Shown: positions 31,301 through 40,832, numbered from the stretch's first letter. The stretch: DNA of 64,000 nucleotides from Hormiphora californensis (GCA_020137815.1 CM035356.1:3245063-3309062); one strand, 5' to 3'. Numbers and translations: made by a program. Notes: generated by a model from the letters alone, not told the origin.

Positions 31301-31843
31301 CATTTATCTGATAGGATCTGATAAGATCACCATGGTTACACACTGATACACTAGCTCACATTCGCACTGTCGTAACCCTGTACCATGGCAGATCTCATCT
31401 CCTCAGCAAGGAACTGGGCCTCCGTCATGACAAGTCCCTTGAGGGCATTCCTGAAATCTCCACTCGTATCAGACTTGATGTCCCCCCACAGTGTCCTGTC
31501 AAACTCTCTCTCGTACACATTGGACAGCATCTGATATATGGGATTTGTAAATTTGAATGAGGGGTATTAGTGCCTTCCTGCAAACCCATATGATGAAATC
31601 ATACCGGACATGATCATGCAGATCACTGAGCCTGTACATTGTACATGTACATTGTACATGTACAGTGTACACTGTACATGTACAGTGTACATCGAGTAAC
31701 CTACCAATCGTGTGTTGTACCGCCGGTTGGCGAGAACATTGATAATCGCCTTCTCATCTGTTCCCCATCCCTTCACCGCCTTTCTGATTGTGGCCGCATC
31801 AGCTGTCAGATCTACCGAATCGGGCTCAATAATCGTCTCACCC
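20100..31843 (-). CDS. annexin, four repeats, seven predicted exons
   Basis: Exons 5' to 3' are 31705-31843, 31384-31530, 31012-31111, 29546-29787, 27921-28055, 21158-21280 and 20100-20150. All junctions are GT-AG and every phase agrees. Four annexin repeats are covered. Repeat 1 has VKGWGTDEKAIINVLANR and FDRTLWGDIKSDTSGDF. Repeat 2 has QGWGTNEDTLINCLM. Repeat 3 is divergent and lacks a clear GxGT loop. Repeat 4 has GRGTDEGTLTRIIVTR and ends DTSGDYRRVLLALIN-stop, the usual annexin C-terminus. Type II calcium sites (GWGTD, GRGTD) with downstream acidic residues are visible in repeats 1, 2 and 4, so calcium-dependent binding to acidic phospholipid is expected. The N-terminal exon with the start codon was not found upstream of 31843. 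The intron 21281-27920 contains a complete receptor gene on the other strand, and other introns hold element C copy 2 and a TA-flanked MITE. Confidence 0.92.
20237..20405. mobile_element. MITE-like element with ATAACACCC ends
   Basis: The left end ATAACACCC and right end GGGTGTTAT form terminal inverted repeats. Inside, GAATTACGCC/GGCGTAATTC units recur in both orientations, including GGCCGAATTACGCC facing GGCGTAATTCGGCC. It lies in the last annexin intron, 87 bp from the terminal exon. No coding capacity. Confidence 0.65.
20518..20745 (-). mobile_element. element A, copy 1 (3' part)
   Basis: It matches the 3' half of the copies at 24066 and 34815 in reverse orientation. It has the two terminal hairpins CCGGGTGAATGCC/GGCATTCACCCGG and TGCCTTTTTAC/GTAAAAAGGCA, then TCGTTTTCGAATTCTAACCC (minus strand) and the GTTGC-ACCGTTGCC block. 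The 5' half is missing or diverged. It sits in the last annexin intron. Confidence 0.8.
21547..21780. mobile_element. palindromic MITE with TAA target duplication
   Basis: Ends GGGCGCGATCACACCAAGAT and its complement are flanked by TAA at 21544-21546 and 21781-21783. Arms of about 70 bp match almost perfectly and contain the internal palindrome TTCGAAAGAATTCTTTCGAA. Outer and inner arms pair again through ACGCACGCAAGAACGAAAC. Three-base TAA duplications and GGG ends fit PIF/Harbinger-type MITEs. The high arm identity suggests a recent insertion. It is 266 bp upstream of the annexin exon at 21280, inside the large intron. Confidence 0.85.
22320..22560. repeat. CT tract with a degenerate half of element C
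   Basis: (CT)n at 22330-22412 is followed by GCAGCAGGCAAAACTAAAGG, then GTGTAAGTG and GGCCAACTAA. This resembles the right arm of element C copy 1. No left arm is seen, so this is a decayed or partial copy. Confidence 0.5.
22778..27371 (+). CDS. LDLa-ectodomain seven-transmembrane receptor (three exons)
   Basis: Exon 1 (22778 to about 23095) encodes a hydrophobic N-terminus and a Cys-rich segment (TTYYKCP, PSDPGFYQACG) matching the start of the paralogue at 45377. Exon 2 runs from about 24737 to 26741 and exon 3 is 26827-27371, joined through AATTATGGAG|GTATTCG. The exon 1-2 join is unresolved: phases do not match any obvious site, so a small exon may be missing. The ectodomain has LDLa-like modules (CTIHKGQLCDDHRDCNNGRD, CNLKDDCGDGSDEKNC) and many N-glycosylation sites. 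Seven hydrophobic helices follow from the end of exon 2. The class-A signatures CWIP in helix 6 and NPLLY in helix 7 are present, but there is no DRY after helix 3. The layout resembles the GRL101-type receptors but has no leucine-rich repeats. The ligand is unknown. The gene lies wholly inside an annexin intron, antisense to it. Confidence 0.88.
24066..24457 (+). mobile_element. element A, copy 2
   Basis: About 390 bp, from CCAATCACATGACACTTGCT to CCCGGGCAGGGAAAAAATA. It carries GTAACACGCGAAACGCGCGG, a GTGTTTGATGAAGGAGTAGC block, GCTACACCGTTGCC, then the two hairpins at the 3' end (TGCCTTTTTAC/GTAAAAAGGCA and CCGGGTGAATGCC/GGCATTCACCCGG, the latter with a TTC loop). It has no ORF. The A-run after the hairpins suggests a 3' tail. 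It lies in intron 1 of the receptor gene. Confidence 0.8.
27372..27920. other. intron and 3' UTR sequence; small repeat near 27720-27880
   Basis: This is the 3' flank of the receptor gene (+) and, at the same time, annexin intron (-). Near 27720-27880 TTGGTTACGAAGTTACTCCT, CCCTTGCCAG and GGTCACGG resemble the inverted repeat at 1537-1592. No other feature. Confidence 0.4.
28147..29441 (+). mobile_element. element C, copy 2
   Basis: Two arms of 70 bp (28151-28220 with 28446-28515) are perfectly complementary and enclose a (CT)n tract at 28261-28350. The body follows the order of copy 1: TTTTTGGTATTTT, TGACGTCATTGTGACGTCAT near 28632, a CATAGATAGATA microsatellite near 29155, and the end CACCTTTGCGCTTGCCAGCG with its 6-bp hairpin. 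It lies in the annexin intron 28056-29545. Confidence 0.78.
30057..30922. mobile_element. TA-flanked non-autonomous Tc1/mariner-pogo-like element
   Basis: Ends CAGTCGGACCCCGATTTAAC and its complement are flanked by TA at 30055-30056 and 30923-30924. The motif CCCCGATTTAACGG recurs subterminally, three times at the left and at least three times at the right. Internally TCGGTTCGTTTCGAACCGTC recurs (30345 and 30593, with an inverted relative near 30250). TA target and CAG ends fit Tc1/mariner/pogo elements. There is no transposase ORF. It sits in annexin intron 3. Confidence 0.85.
31629..31692. repeat. TGTACA palindromic array
   Basis: Alternating TGTACATGTACA and GTGTACACTGTACA motifs, self-complementary at many registers, lie within 15 bp of the donor of the annexin exon at 31705. 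Confidence 0.8.
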
Positions 31844-33190
31844 CTGTGAAGGAAATAGGGTGAATAACAAGACGTTAATAGTAGATCCATATAATTTTAG
31901 GCCCTAAAATTAGGGTGTGGTACTGGTATGGTACTGTACAAATTTTAGATACACTGTATTTTAGAAGCACCTTGAATACACCTCTTATCTACTACTAATA
32001 AAAGTGTAAAACAACAAACTTATGTGTAACATACGGGAGAGTTGCTGCAGATAAGATCTGGAAGGTTACCAAGACCAGGACAAGTAACATATTTCAGTGT
32101 GATGTGGCTAGAAAGGGCGTGTGTTAGACAAACAATGGCAGCAAAGCAGTACCAGCTAAACAGTCGATGCAGCTACAACCGCACCAGACATAGTTAGATA
32201 TAATACTGAGCTGAGATGCAGACAGCAGCTGTCAGAGCATTTGACTGACAAGGCAGCAGGGGTAACGTCATGAAACTGTCATGACAGACTAGTCCAACTC
32301 CAGGGTCGCGAGATTAAAATCTGGAGATGGAAGGCCATGATCACGAGACAAACAATATAGCTACAACAGAGAGCAGCTAGACAATGTAAATTGTTACACC
32401 ATCTCTCTCCCTCCGATCTATGTTGTGTAAAGAATGACTCAAGAGCTCTCTCTCCCTCCGATCTATACTTTGCTATATCTACAACAAAAGTTGCCCAAAA
32501 GTAACGATATACTCATAGATCGAAGAACGGCCGGAAACAGTGTAGCGAACACAAGTTGAGATGTGTGCATTGAGATGACACACGTCAATGGCGATCATTC
32601 TAATTGAAACAGGTTACTGCATCACACTTCAATTAGGATCACTAATAATGGGACACAGGTCACTGACACTATAATAATGGGACAGAGATGCAGGGATCAG
32701 GCACATGAATCCACATCTACAGTGTGCTTGGCAATAGTACAACAACAAACAACACCAAACAACACCAATATATTTAATTTGTGAGGCAGCGTATAGCTCA
32801 AACAGCACGGATATTTTGTGAGGCAGCTCGCATTGCTCGAACAGAGAGCTAAATAGGTCGCTATGAAAGCATGGGATCATCTGATTACTGTTCATTGAAC
32901 ATCCTAGTAGATCTCTATATATGGCAGGGGAAGTAAGTGACGTATGGAAAACATACTATTATTAATATGATATCGTTACGTCACTGTGCCCATACGGACA
33001 CAGGATTCTCGTGAAATTATGTGTGTGAATTATTTGAAGCATGAACATGAGAACGAGAGAAGAAAAGGATATTGTTTTCATGTGTTTCAGATACACTATA
33101 CAGTTGACTTGGTGTGTCATGAGAAATTATATCTTACTATTTCTAAGTTAAAATGAGTGTTTCGTAGGCCCTATAGATTACCGCCCCATC
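31844..33190. other. no gene recognised (annexin upstream region)
   Basis: The annexin start exon and promoter should be in or beyond this stretch, but I found no convincing short exon with an ATG joining in phase to 31843. CTCTCTCTCCCTCCGATCTA occurs twice (near 32402 and 32446). Confidence 0.35.
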
Positions 33191-33199
33191 ACCCTTGTA

Positions 33200-34071
33200 T
33201 CAAGACCCTTCTTTGCCACTGAGCTGGGTGAGCAAGAAAGGGTCGGTTGAGGTGCATGGTCCTTTTAATACGAGTTGTCACGCTCTCACGGTGAGTGGTG
33301 ACAACTATACAACTAATTAAGTAATTATGATTTTACCTTGATCAATCCACTCTCCGCCGTACCACACACAAGGAAAGGTATTGGGGAAATAAAAGGCGCT
33401 GGTAGCGGTGTTGATATTCGGTTTGTAGGTGGTTATCGTCTTTACCCACTTCCAATTCACTGAAAATATCAGAGCACCCGACTTTCCGTCTATCTTCATC
33501 TTAATTGTGTTCATTCCGTTTTTGAGGACTCCTGAAATCAGGATATTTAGTATTTTTGTCACGTTTAAATGGCGATAAGGTTGGTTTAAAATAAAAAAAT
33601 CATAAAGTTTTACCTTTTTCTAGAGAAGGTTTGCCATGCGATTTCCACCCGTTATTAATAACTGATGAAAACTTGATGTAATTAGAACTTAGCTCTATTC
33701 TAATCGGCCGGTATTTGCTACTCCCCTTAACGAGATAGAAATTCGTCGTCTTGGTAACTGAATAACTCCAACTCTCCTTCAGGTAGAGCTTAAAAATCAC
33801 GGTGTCCCCTTTGTCAGGCTTTACCGGTCCAATCTTTTCATTATTACGAATGGTCCGACGGATTCCTGCCACTGAAAGGATGCTTTGAGAGGCTTTCTAA
33901 CAGAGAAAAAGTTCAAAAATAAAAAATAAAAAAAAGTTCAAAAAATAAAAAAAGTTCAAAAAATGAAAAAATGGTTCAAAAATAAAAAATGAGCACTGAG
34001 CCTGCAATCTATTAAATATTGTTACCTGACGCTGTCATGATGGTAAATAACAAGATACTAGACCACCCCAT
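33200..34071 (-). CDS. small secreted beta-rich protein, about 190 aa
   Basis: Exons are 34026-34071, 33614-33871 and 33337-33531, all GT-AG and in phase. A final exon probably lies near 33160-33260 (two candidate acceptors, each leading to an early stop). Exon 1 from the ATG at 34071 encodes a signal peptide (MGWSSILLFTIMTAS). The rest is rich in alternating hydrophobic and polar strands (DTVIFKLYLKE, NTIKMKIDGKSGALIFSVNW), suggesting a beta-sandwich, and ends with FPCVWYGGEWIDQ. I do not recognise the family. Intron 1 contains an A-rich repeat of AAAAAGTTCAAAAAATAAAA type. Its 5' end faces away from the annexin gene on the same strand. Confidence 0.6.
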
Positions 34072-34810
34072 TCTGTTTCCAGCTATTATCCGGGATTCGG
34101 GAAGGGGGCCGAGGCTGTTGTAGAATTTACATATCAATAAACTATTCTATTGGTAAATGGAGGGATCATCGTCAATTATAGTTTTTGCAAAATATCAACA
34201 AACTAACAGAAAACTAGTTTCATATAATTCCTCACAAATCAGGCTAAAGGCTAGAGGATAAGGGGATAAGGGGATAATGCGTTATGCGGCTTGGTTACAT
34301 AGATAGCTATGTGTTGCAAAGACACGGAGAATTTTATTTATCTCTCCTGACTCCTTGACATTGAATAACATTATAAATCTTGTGACGTCTGTCTTAAACG
34401 CATGTGTCTTTGTATGTTTGTTTGTCAGTTTGTCCGATCAATATTAGTACTTAGTAGGGACGATAACGTGTTAGTGAGGGTTGTTATGTTCTAACGTGCA
34501 AAACACAGTCTAGCTAGGCAAAGTGAGGGTGGGGGATTTCAAATTTACCTGTTTGCTGGCAATTTTCGAAATTACGAATGTGATCACCTACGGATTCCGT
34601 AAAGCTCTAAAGAACCAACAATATAGGAAAGGCGCGGGAAAAACCAGTTAGCTCAATTCTTCGTTTGTCATGTCACCAGGATGTAGTCAAACCGAATATA
34701 GGTAAACACAGAAAATCATTTGAGAGACTCATCCCTCTTTAGTGATATGATAGTAACATAACAAGATTTTCAGTGTTATAATCAGTTTCCCGCAGTTCGC
34801 ATGTCAGGCA
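34072..34810. other. intergenic, nothing recognised
   Basis: Upstream region of the secreted-protein gene at 34071. No ORF, RNA gene or repeat is evident, apart from short homopolymer-rich patches. Confidence 0.4.
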
Positions 34811-34814
34811 TTAG

Positions 34815-35687
34815 TAATCCAATCACATGACACTTGCTAACCAGCTTTGACATTCCAACTTAACTACTTATCTAACATCTCACACTCGACTCGCAAGATA
34901 AAAATGTGTATGTAACACGCGAAACGCACGGCAGAGCATTTCATGTTTTGTTGAGTGGCGCGCGCACACACGTCCATCAAACTGTGTCAATGAGGTGTTT
35001 GATGAAGGAGTAGCTCGTCACTGTGCGCGCGGCTCTAGTTGCTACACCGTTGCCCCTCGCGACAAAAGTGTGACAAACAAGAATAATTGCGGTATAATGC
35101 CATACCGCCTGATTTCCCCGCCAACCATGTGATCTGCATGTGCCAGTTGCCACACCTGCTTCTAATTGGGCACTGATACGTGAGCCGGTATAGCTGATGG
35201 GTTGTCTGAGCTATGTGATATCCTAGTAATAATAATAGTCGCAGTTCCGATCACAAATGCAGAACAATGTTCATTGCACAATGACGTAGGGCGCGATGAC
35301 AAATCTATGAACAATTGTAATTGCAAGTGCAACATAAAGGCGCCGCGCACATGCGCGCAAACATCCTGTTGTGTTCAGTCAATGAGTGACAGCATTCCGC
35401 ACTGGATAGTTGCCAACAGCAACTCAGGAGGTTACGTTACAGGACAAAAAAGCGTGACACTTCACTAGTATGTAAACTTGTCGAATTCTAAACCCCTATG
35501 CCTTTTTGCAAAAGGCATCCGGGTGAATGCCTTCGGCATTCACCCGGGCGGGGAAAAAATGTCCCTCTACCAATTTAGTTAGTATACCAAAATGTCGTTT
35601 TCGAATTCTAACCCTGCTATGCCTTTTTACAAAGTAAAAAGGCATCCGGGTGAATGCCTTCGGCATTCACCCGGGCAGGGAAAAAAT
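34815..35687 (+). mobile_element. element A, copy 3, with a nested related insertion
   Basis: The outer copy matches copy 2 from CCAATCACATGACACTTGCT to AAAGTGTGAC (about 35076). It resumes at TGTCCCTCTACC (about 35560) and ends at 35687. Between them is an insertion of about 480 bp whose 3' end carries the same hairpin pair (TGCCTTTTTGCAAAAGGCA, then CCGGGTGAATGCC/GGCATTCACCCGG) followed by GGGGAAAAAA. In copy 2 the corresponding site is CCAAAAAATGTCC, so a relative appears to have inserted at the A-run. Confidence 0.75.
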
Positions 35688-35689
35688 AC

Positions 35690-36130
35690 CATTCAGAGGG
35701 CTGTTATACACCTCCAGTTCTCACCACAATTGGAGTAGTAATAGTAGTTTCAGATAAGACAAGAGAATTAAAGATATCGGATTTTCAGGCTCGAAAACAA
35801 ATGCAAACGCTCATGTTTTGAGGTTCAAATAAGGTACATGTTCAGCATGTAGTATACACAATCACACTGCTCAGATCTCGTTCCCTTCATCACTCAGATC
35901 AGTGACTGATCTGGGACGGTAACGAGCAAGAAACAATGATCTCAATAATAATAATCTTGATAATTATACAGTTTTTCCGGCATAGTTTTGCAGGTTTCCC
36001 AATTACAACTCCGCAGTCTCACCAACCCTGCCCTATCCCGGACATACAAAATATATGAATACTACAATCTAACTACCCCACTGTCTGTCCCATTAAACAG
36101 TTTAATTCTGTCCCACTTTATTTTCACTTC
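35690..36130. other. non-coding, nothing recognised
   Basis: A short near-palindrome CAGATCAGTGACTGATCTG lies near 35896. Otherwise I see no feature. The 3' UTR of the minus-strand gene ending at 36134 falls here. Confidence 0.4.
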
Positions 36131-36133
36131 CAC

Positions 36134-38130
36134 TAAACATTGTATCCTGCAGGCCCGTTGGTAAAGAAGACATCACAGTAGGCCTGTTTCAGGGCGGATA
36201 GGTGGTCCTGGGTGGCCGGTTTGGACATCGAGGAAAACCCAAAATCAAGTGGAACAAATACCAGGTTAGGACACTTTGTTATCTCGTATGTACCCTGATA
36301 GGAGGGAGGGGGGTAATATTAAGAACTTCATAGGATACTTTAGTATTATGGGTTGGGTGGGTGACCCATTTCTCAACAAGGGATACTGAGGGAGGGGGTT
36401 AAGTATTATGTGATGCTTGAAATGCGTGACATCTTCTTTTATAGATTATGTAGGGAATAAAATATTTTCTATTAGGAATTAGTTTCCCCGCCTCTATTAT
36501 TAAGTCAGGGGCTGTATAATAATAGGTACCTTGCCAGGAAGCAGTCTGCCTGCATCTTCCAAAGCCAGGGAGGGGTTTTGTAGTGCAACGTTGAATATGC
36601 TAACTTTTGGGTCGTGCAGCTTCTGTCCGGCACGCAGGTGCTCTTTCAACCGATCCTACAGAGTGGGAGTTACATTGTTTGCACGAAATACTATATATCG
36701 TCGAAATAGGGGATGGGGCCGGGTGGGGGTGGGGGTTGCCATGGTGACAATTGACCCCCCTTACTAAGAAGTATATTAGCTATCTCTTTGACTTGAAGGA
36801 TATTTTGGTTACCAAGGAGTACAAATGTGAAGAACACATGGATCCCGTTTTAATTTAGTAGTATCTTGATTTTCTGGGTTTATTGGGGGAACATGTGTAC
36901 CTCGAAGGAGACTGTTGGTGTAGTTTTACTGTCCTTTACAAGTTGATTACCCAGGCACGTGACATAGGTTTTTGACGGGACAGTGATCGCTGCTATTTTC
37001 CTCGTACAAGTCCGCATAGTACACCAGACACCTGTAACAGTTATAGGTGTAGTATGTATATATACATAACGAGCTCGATTACATCGTTCCAATGACCTCA
37101 AGATTTCCGAAAAGGGTTGAGAAATGGCTGAGTTATGTGGAGTAAAAAGTCTCCGAATTGTGTAAATACACACACACACACATATTGAGCAAGCTCATGA
37201 GTCTCCGAATTGTGTCATAATAAGGTGTTTTGTTCTGCTCTGAGGCTAAAGAGATTAAGTGTTGCAGTAGTTACCTTGATTGAAGGGGCTTGGTAACGAA
37301 TTTAGTCATCTCTCTCGTGTAGAACTTAGCATTTCCCCCGTACAGTGAGCGGTACTGGTAGGGTCTTTGTGCTCGGGTCAGATCCTTGGCAATAATCTTC
37401 CAATGGGCCCGGTTAGTCTTGGCTAGCTCAATGGCAAATCTCAATCGGGGCGACCTGTATGGTTTGACCGTTACGTTTTGAACCGATTCTTTAATTGCCT
37501 AGTACTCGACCTTCTCGCCCCAAAAGGCCAAAGGGTCAGCGTGCTGCGTGATGCTTTTGACTTGTGTGGCTCACACCGCATTTGTATCATAAACATTACC
37601 TACTAAGAAGAACATTAGAGACACGTTCAGACAGCCAATATTTCCCTGCGTGCCCATCTCGTAGATTAACAACGGGCAGCCTACCATCAGAATCCTTGCC
37701 TGGCTTGGTATCGGGCATATCTTGCCACATCAATTATAACTACATTCCCCAGTTTAGAGCTATCTAGAACCCGGCTAGGTTGCGGAGGTGGCCCTTCTGT
37801 TCGTCTTGGAGATATGCTTCCTTTAGCTTTCTTCAGTACGCATCTCCGGTCTATCACTGTTTAGTGATTTGAATACCTGTAATAGCATTAATGAGCTAAT
37901 TAGCAATTAGTCAGTTATTAATTAATCGACTAATTACATACAATTAGTATACACATACCGTTATGTGGTAGTTTAGTTGATAATTGTGCCTGTTTGCCAT
38001 CCGTTTTGGTAGCTGTCCTATGAAACTTCCTATGGCCCGAGACATACATATTCTTATGTGGGAACATCTTGAAATGAATCGTTTCCGTCGTCCCGATTTC
38101 GGGGACTTCCTGCCCGAGTTTCTCTGGCAA
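36134..38130 (-). CDS. exon cluster of an unrecognised gene (possibly degraded)
   Basis: Coding-looking exons with splice consensus are about 37943-38130, 37265-37503, 36901-37031, 36530-36655 and 36134-36294, plus an uncertain one near 37600-37830. Segments include ETIHFKMFPHKNMYVSGHRK, ELAKTNRAHWKIIAKDLTR, LLPGK joined in phase to GTYEITKCPNLVFVPLDFGF, and the C-terminus FFTNGPAGYNV-stop. The last three exons join in phase, but several upstream joins do not. Missed exons, errors or a pseudogene are all possible. No family recognised. It follows the gene ending at 38133 by only a few bases on the same strand, so the two could also be alternative parts of one locus. Confidence 0.45.
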
Positions 38131-38132
38131 TC

Positions 38133-40832
38133 TCAGTACTCCTGAACTTCAAGAGGAGCCTGCAAAAAAAAGGAAAAAGTAAGCCTCATAGGCAGCCCGA
38201 TGCGGGGCTCGAACCCGCGACCCCGAGATTAAGAGTCTCGTGCTCTACCGACTGAGCTAACCGGGCACTTGAACAATATAAATTGTAGCGCTCTTATTCC
38301 TTTTAATTGCTACAGGTTTCTCTCACCTCAGTGTACAAGTCTTCTTCTAGGAAAAACTCGTCGTCAGAGCTTAGGTTGGAGTCATTATCATTAACATCCG
38401 TGTCTGTGAAGATACCTGAGACAAAGAGAGATAGATCAAATATGGGGTCATAGAATTAGAACAATTAGGGGTCAGTTAATTTTCACACACACAATCACAA
38501 TTGACGTTTTGCTTCTTGATGTGATTTATCAGCAGCTTGTTATAGCAGCAGTAGCACAGTTGCCAGCAGAAATGTAAACACTACCCGAGATCTCATGAGG
38601 TGGGGTGGCATGTGGTGAGTATAAATAAGGGCAAATTGTAATTTCCGCACCGCCTCCATAGCTCAGGGGTTAGAGCACTGGTCTTGTAAACCAGGGGTCG
38701 CGAGTTCGATTCTCGCTGGAGGCTGCCCACATTGGTCAATCATTGTAACACTTGATTGATCAATTTTTTATCTTTTCTCACAAAATCAATTAATTAATTA
38801 AACAAATTTTTACAGATGTTTACTTTCAACAGATCCTTTTTCTTTTGATTTATTGATGAGACAAGTCGTTGGCACAATCGAGGGGATTGTGATGATCGGC
38901 CTTTCACTCAGTAGATCTATTGGATCTGTATTTTACAAGGTTTTAGAAATAAAATGGTTCGCATCTACATAGCACCTATACCTCTCCCTTTTACTACTCA
39001 CAGGTTAAGAAAATTGATGTTATTTAGTTTGAGTCACCTGACACTGTGCCCGTGCTCCGAAAAAAAGAAAGTATGAAGAATTCAATATTTACATTTAGTT
39101 TGGTGTATCTGTTTTGGTGTATCTGTTTTGGTGTATCTATTTTGGTGAAACTACATTTTGTACTAAACCTGTTTTTGCTGGTGAACATCTGGTACTGTCT
39201 CCTGTAACACTGCTGCTGGTGCTGAGTCTCTTCTGCTTCGGCACTGGGACAATAACAGCAAATATACAGCTACAGTTTTATAGCATATAAAATAGTTTTT
39301 GAAAGAGGGCTTGTATACCTAGCAGAAGCTTCATGAAGGCATTGCAATTGCTATACAGCTGTTTTTGAAGTGCAGCTTTTAGAAAAATAGAAAAGTGTGT
39401 AGATCGAAGAGAGGTGTGTGTAATCACTATACCTTCATCAGATGTTGTACAAGTTTCCTCGATAGAGGTCTCCAGGTCATCAGTAATGGTGATCGGGTCA
39501 GTCTGGCACTCCGCGTGGGAATACCTCTTACCTGCCCTTACCGTACACGCCTAGAAACATATTGTGTCATATCTCGAGATTAGATAGTTTGGACAGGTCA
39601 AAGAAAGTATGGAAACTACAAAAATGAACGATAGACATATGTTTCTCATCACGAAGTTGTAAAAAGGGCGATATTTTCATTTTCAGTACCTCACAGGGCA
39701 GGACAATACCGGGCATTTTATCATTTTCCTTCTGTTCCTTCTTCCCAAACGGTTTCTTATCAAACTGTCCCTTACCCAGTCTGTCTATCAGGTGGTCAAT
39801 CCTACAAAACGAAACAAGTTAGTTAGTTAGTAGTCCTAGAAGTATCTATTTAAAGGTGGTCTATTCTAAACAGTAGTTTCGATTTAGAGCCGGGAGTTTT
39901 GTCTCATAAAAGTATTGTACTAGAAGATAGTCCTATCCTAACAGGGCAGAAGTGGTAACACGTCCTACCTTTCAATGACTCCACCCATAACAAGATCAAC
40001 AGAGTCATCCTTGGGGTAAACTCCGTAGTGTGTCATATTACCATGGTAACCATGATGTAACCATGGTAACATGATGTAACCATGGTAACACGTACCTTTC
40101 AATGACTCCACCCATAACAAGATCAACAGAGTCATCCTTGGGGTAGACTCCGTAGTGCGTCATATTCTTCTCTTCCTTCCTGCAGATCCCACAAAATGTA
40201 GACCGCACCTTGTCCGGTGTATCACTCCTGATGATCTGATCGTGCTGGTGATGGTGGTCTTTCTTGGGAGACGGAGATACCCCTCCTCTTTTTGCTAAAG
40301 ATAAAGTGGCTATCAAGTCGGAACAACTCTAAAATATATTAAGGGAGATAAATGCAGTGTATGAGAGAAATCAAATAGAGGTGTTTGCACCTGCAGTGTA
40401 GATTACTAAACGTAATAACGACTTGGTGGGGCACGGGTAGTAATAAAAAAGTGAAACACGATATACAGAAGAAGATAATAAACTCAGAAAGAAAGATAGA
40501 GAGACTAGAGAGAGAGACTGGGGATAATTCTGTCATATAAAATTCACATACCGGCGGGTGTGTTATTAGGCGGGGGGTCCCTAATGGATGCAGCAGTCGC
40601 GTTGCCATAGTGATCACCATGAGGATGGGCCGTTGTCGGAAGCAGAAAGTTGTGCCTGTCTCGTCCCGCGGTGCCGTTAATGCACATCCTACCAAGAGTA
40701 TCCAGGAATTCAGGTTGGAGATTCCGCTTTACGTCAGTGTTAGTTGAGGTTGTAGGTGTGAAGGAGCGGTAATCCAAGTTCCGGAGGGGTAGACCCACCT
40801 TTTTAGAAGGAGTTCCATACATGCTACTATAG
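38133..40832 (-). CDS. probable zinc-binding protein of unknown family
   Basis: Seven exons agree in phase: 40552-40832, 40096-40294, 39690-39801, 39433-39550, 39169-39243, 38327-38415 and 38133-38159. The likely start ATG is at 40822 (MYGTPSKKVG), though an upstream exon is possible. The protein is about 300 residues. It has a His-rich stretch (KKDHHHQHDQ) and paired cysteines spread over three exons (CGIC, then CEAC, then SHAEC) that could form a zinc site. A charged middle (DKKPFGKKEQKEN) and an acidic C-terminal part (DVNDNDSNLSSDDEFFLEED) follow, ending EVQEY-stop. I do not recognise the family. Its introns contain a sense tRNA-Lys and an antisense tRNA-Thr. The end of the second exon is duplicated downstream with its donor. 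Confidence 0.65.
38194..38266 (-). tRNA. tRNA-Lys (anticodon CTT)
   Basis: A full cloverleaf is visible: acceptor GCCCGGT/ATCGGGC, D-arm GCTCAGTCGGTAGAGC (A box), anticodon stem CGAGA/TCTCG with loop CTCTTAA, and T-arm GCGGG-TTCGAGC-CCCGC (B box). No intron. It lies within the 167-bp intron 38160-38326 of the host gene, on the same strand. The T-runs that follow (38174-38178 and 38164-38171 on the complement) are both its Pol III terminator and the host intron's pyrimidine tract. Confidence 0.96.
38652..38724 (+). tRNA. tRNA-Thr (anticodon TGT)
   Basis: A full cloverleaf is visible: acceptor GCCTCCA/TGGAGGC, D-arm GCTCAGGGGTTAGAGC, anticodon stem CTGGT/ACCAG with loop CTTGTAA, and T-arm GCGAG-TTCGATT-CTCGC. 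No intron. It lies antisense in the host-gene intron between the exons at 39169 and 38415. Confidence 0.96.
38764..38769 (+). terminator. Pol III T-run after tRNA-Thr
   Basis: TTTTTT starts 40 bp after the tRNA-Thr 3' end and is the first run of at least four T on that strand. Confidence 0.6.
39964..40166 (-). repeat. partial exon duplication including the donor site
   Basis: The last 70 bp of the exon 40096-40294 (coding MTHYGVYPKDDSVDLVMGG and VIER) and its donor ATTGAAAG|GTACG are repeated at 39969-40039 with donor ATTGAAAG|GTAGG. CATGGTTACATCATG-type repeats lie between them. The copies differ at two or three bases. Reading through the first donor meets a stop, so the second copy cannot be a simple extension of the exon. 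Confidence 0.88.

Noticed and set aside
32629-32895. 88-codon minus-strand frame as the annexin start exon
   Set aside because: No donor joins it in phase to the acceptor at 31843, and the sequence does not resemble an annexin N-terminus.
40339-40695. 118-codon frame with hydrophobic Ser/Leu/Phe-rich C-terminus on the minus strand
   Set aside because: It overlaps the exon 40552-40832 in a different frame and runs into the intron. The exon frame has matching splice phases.
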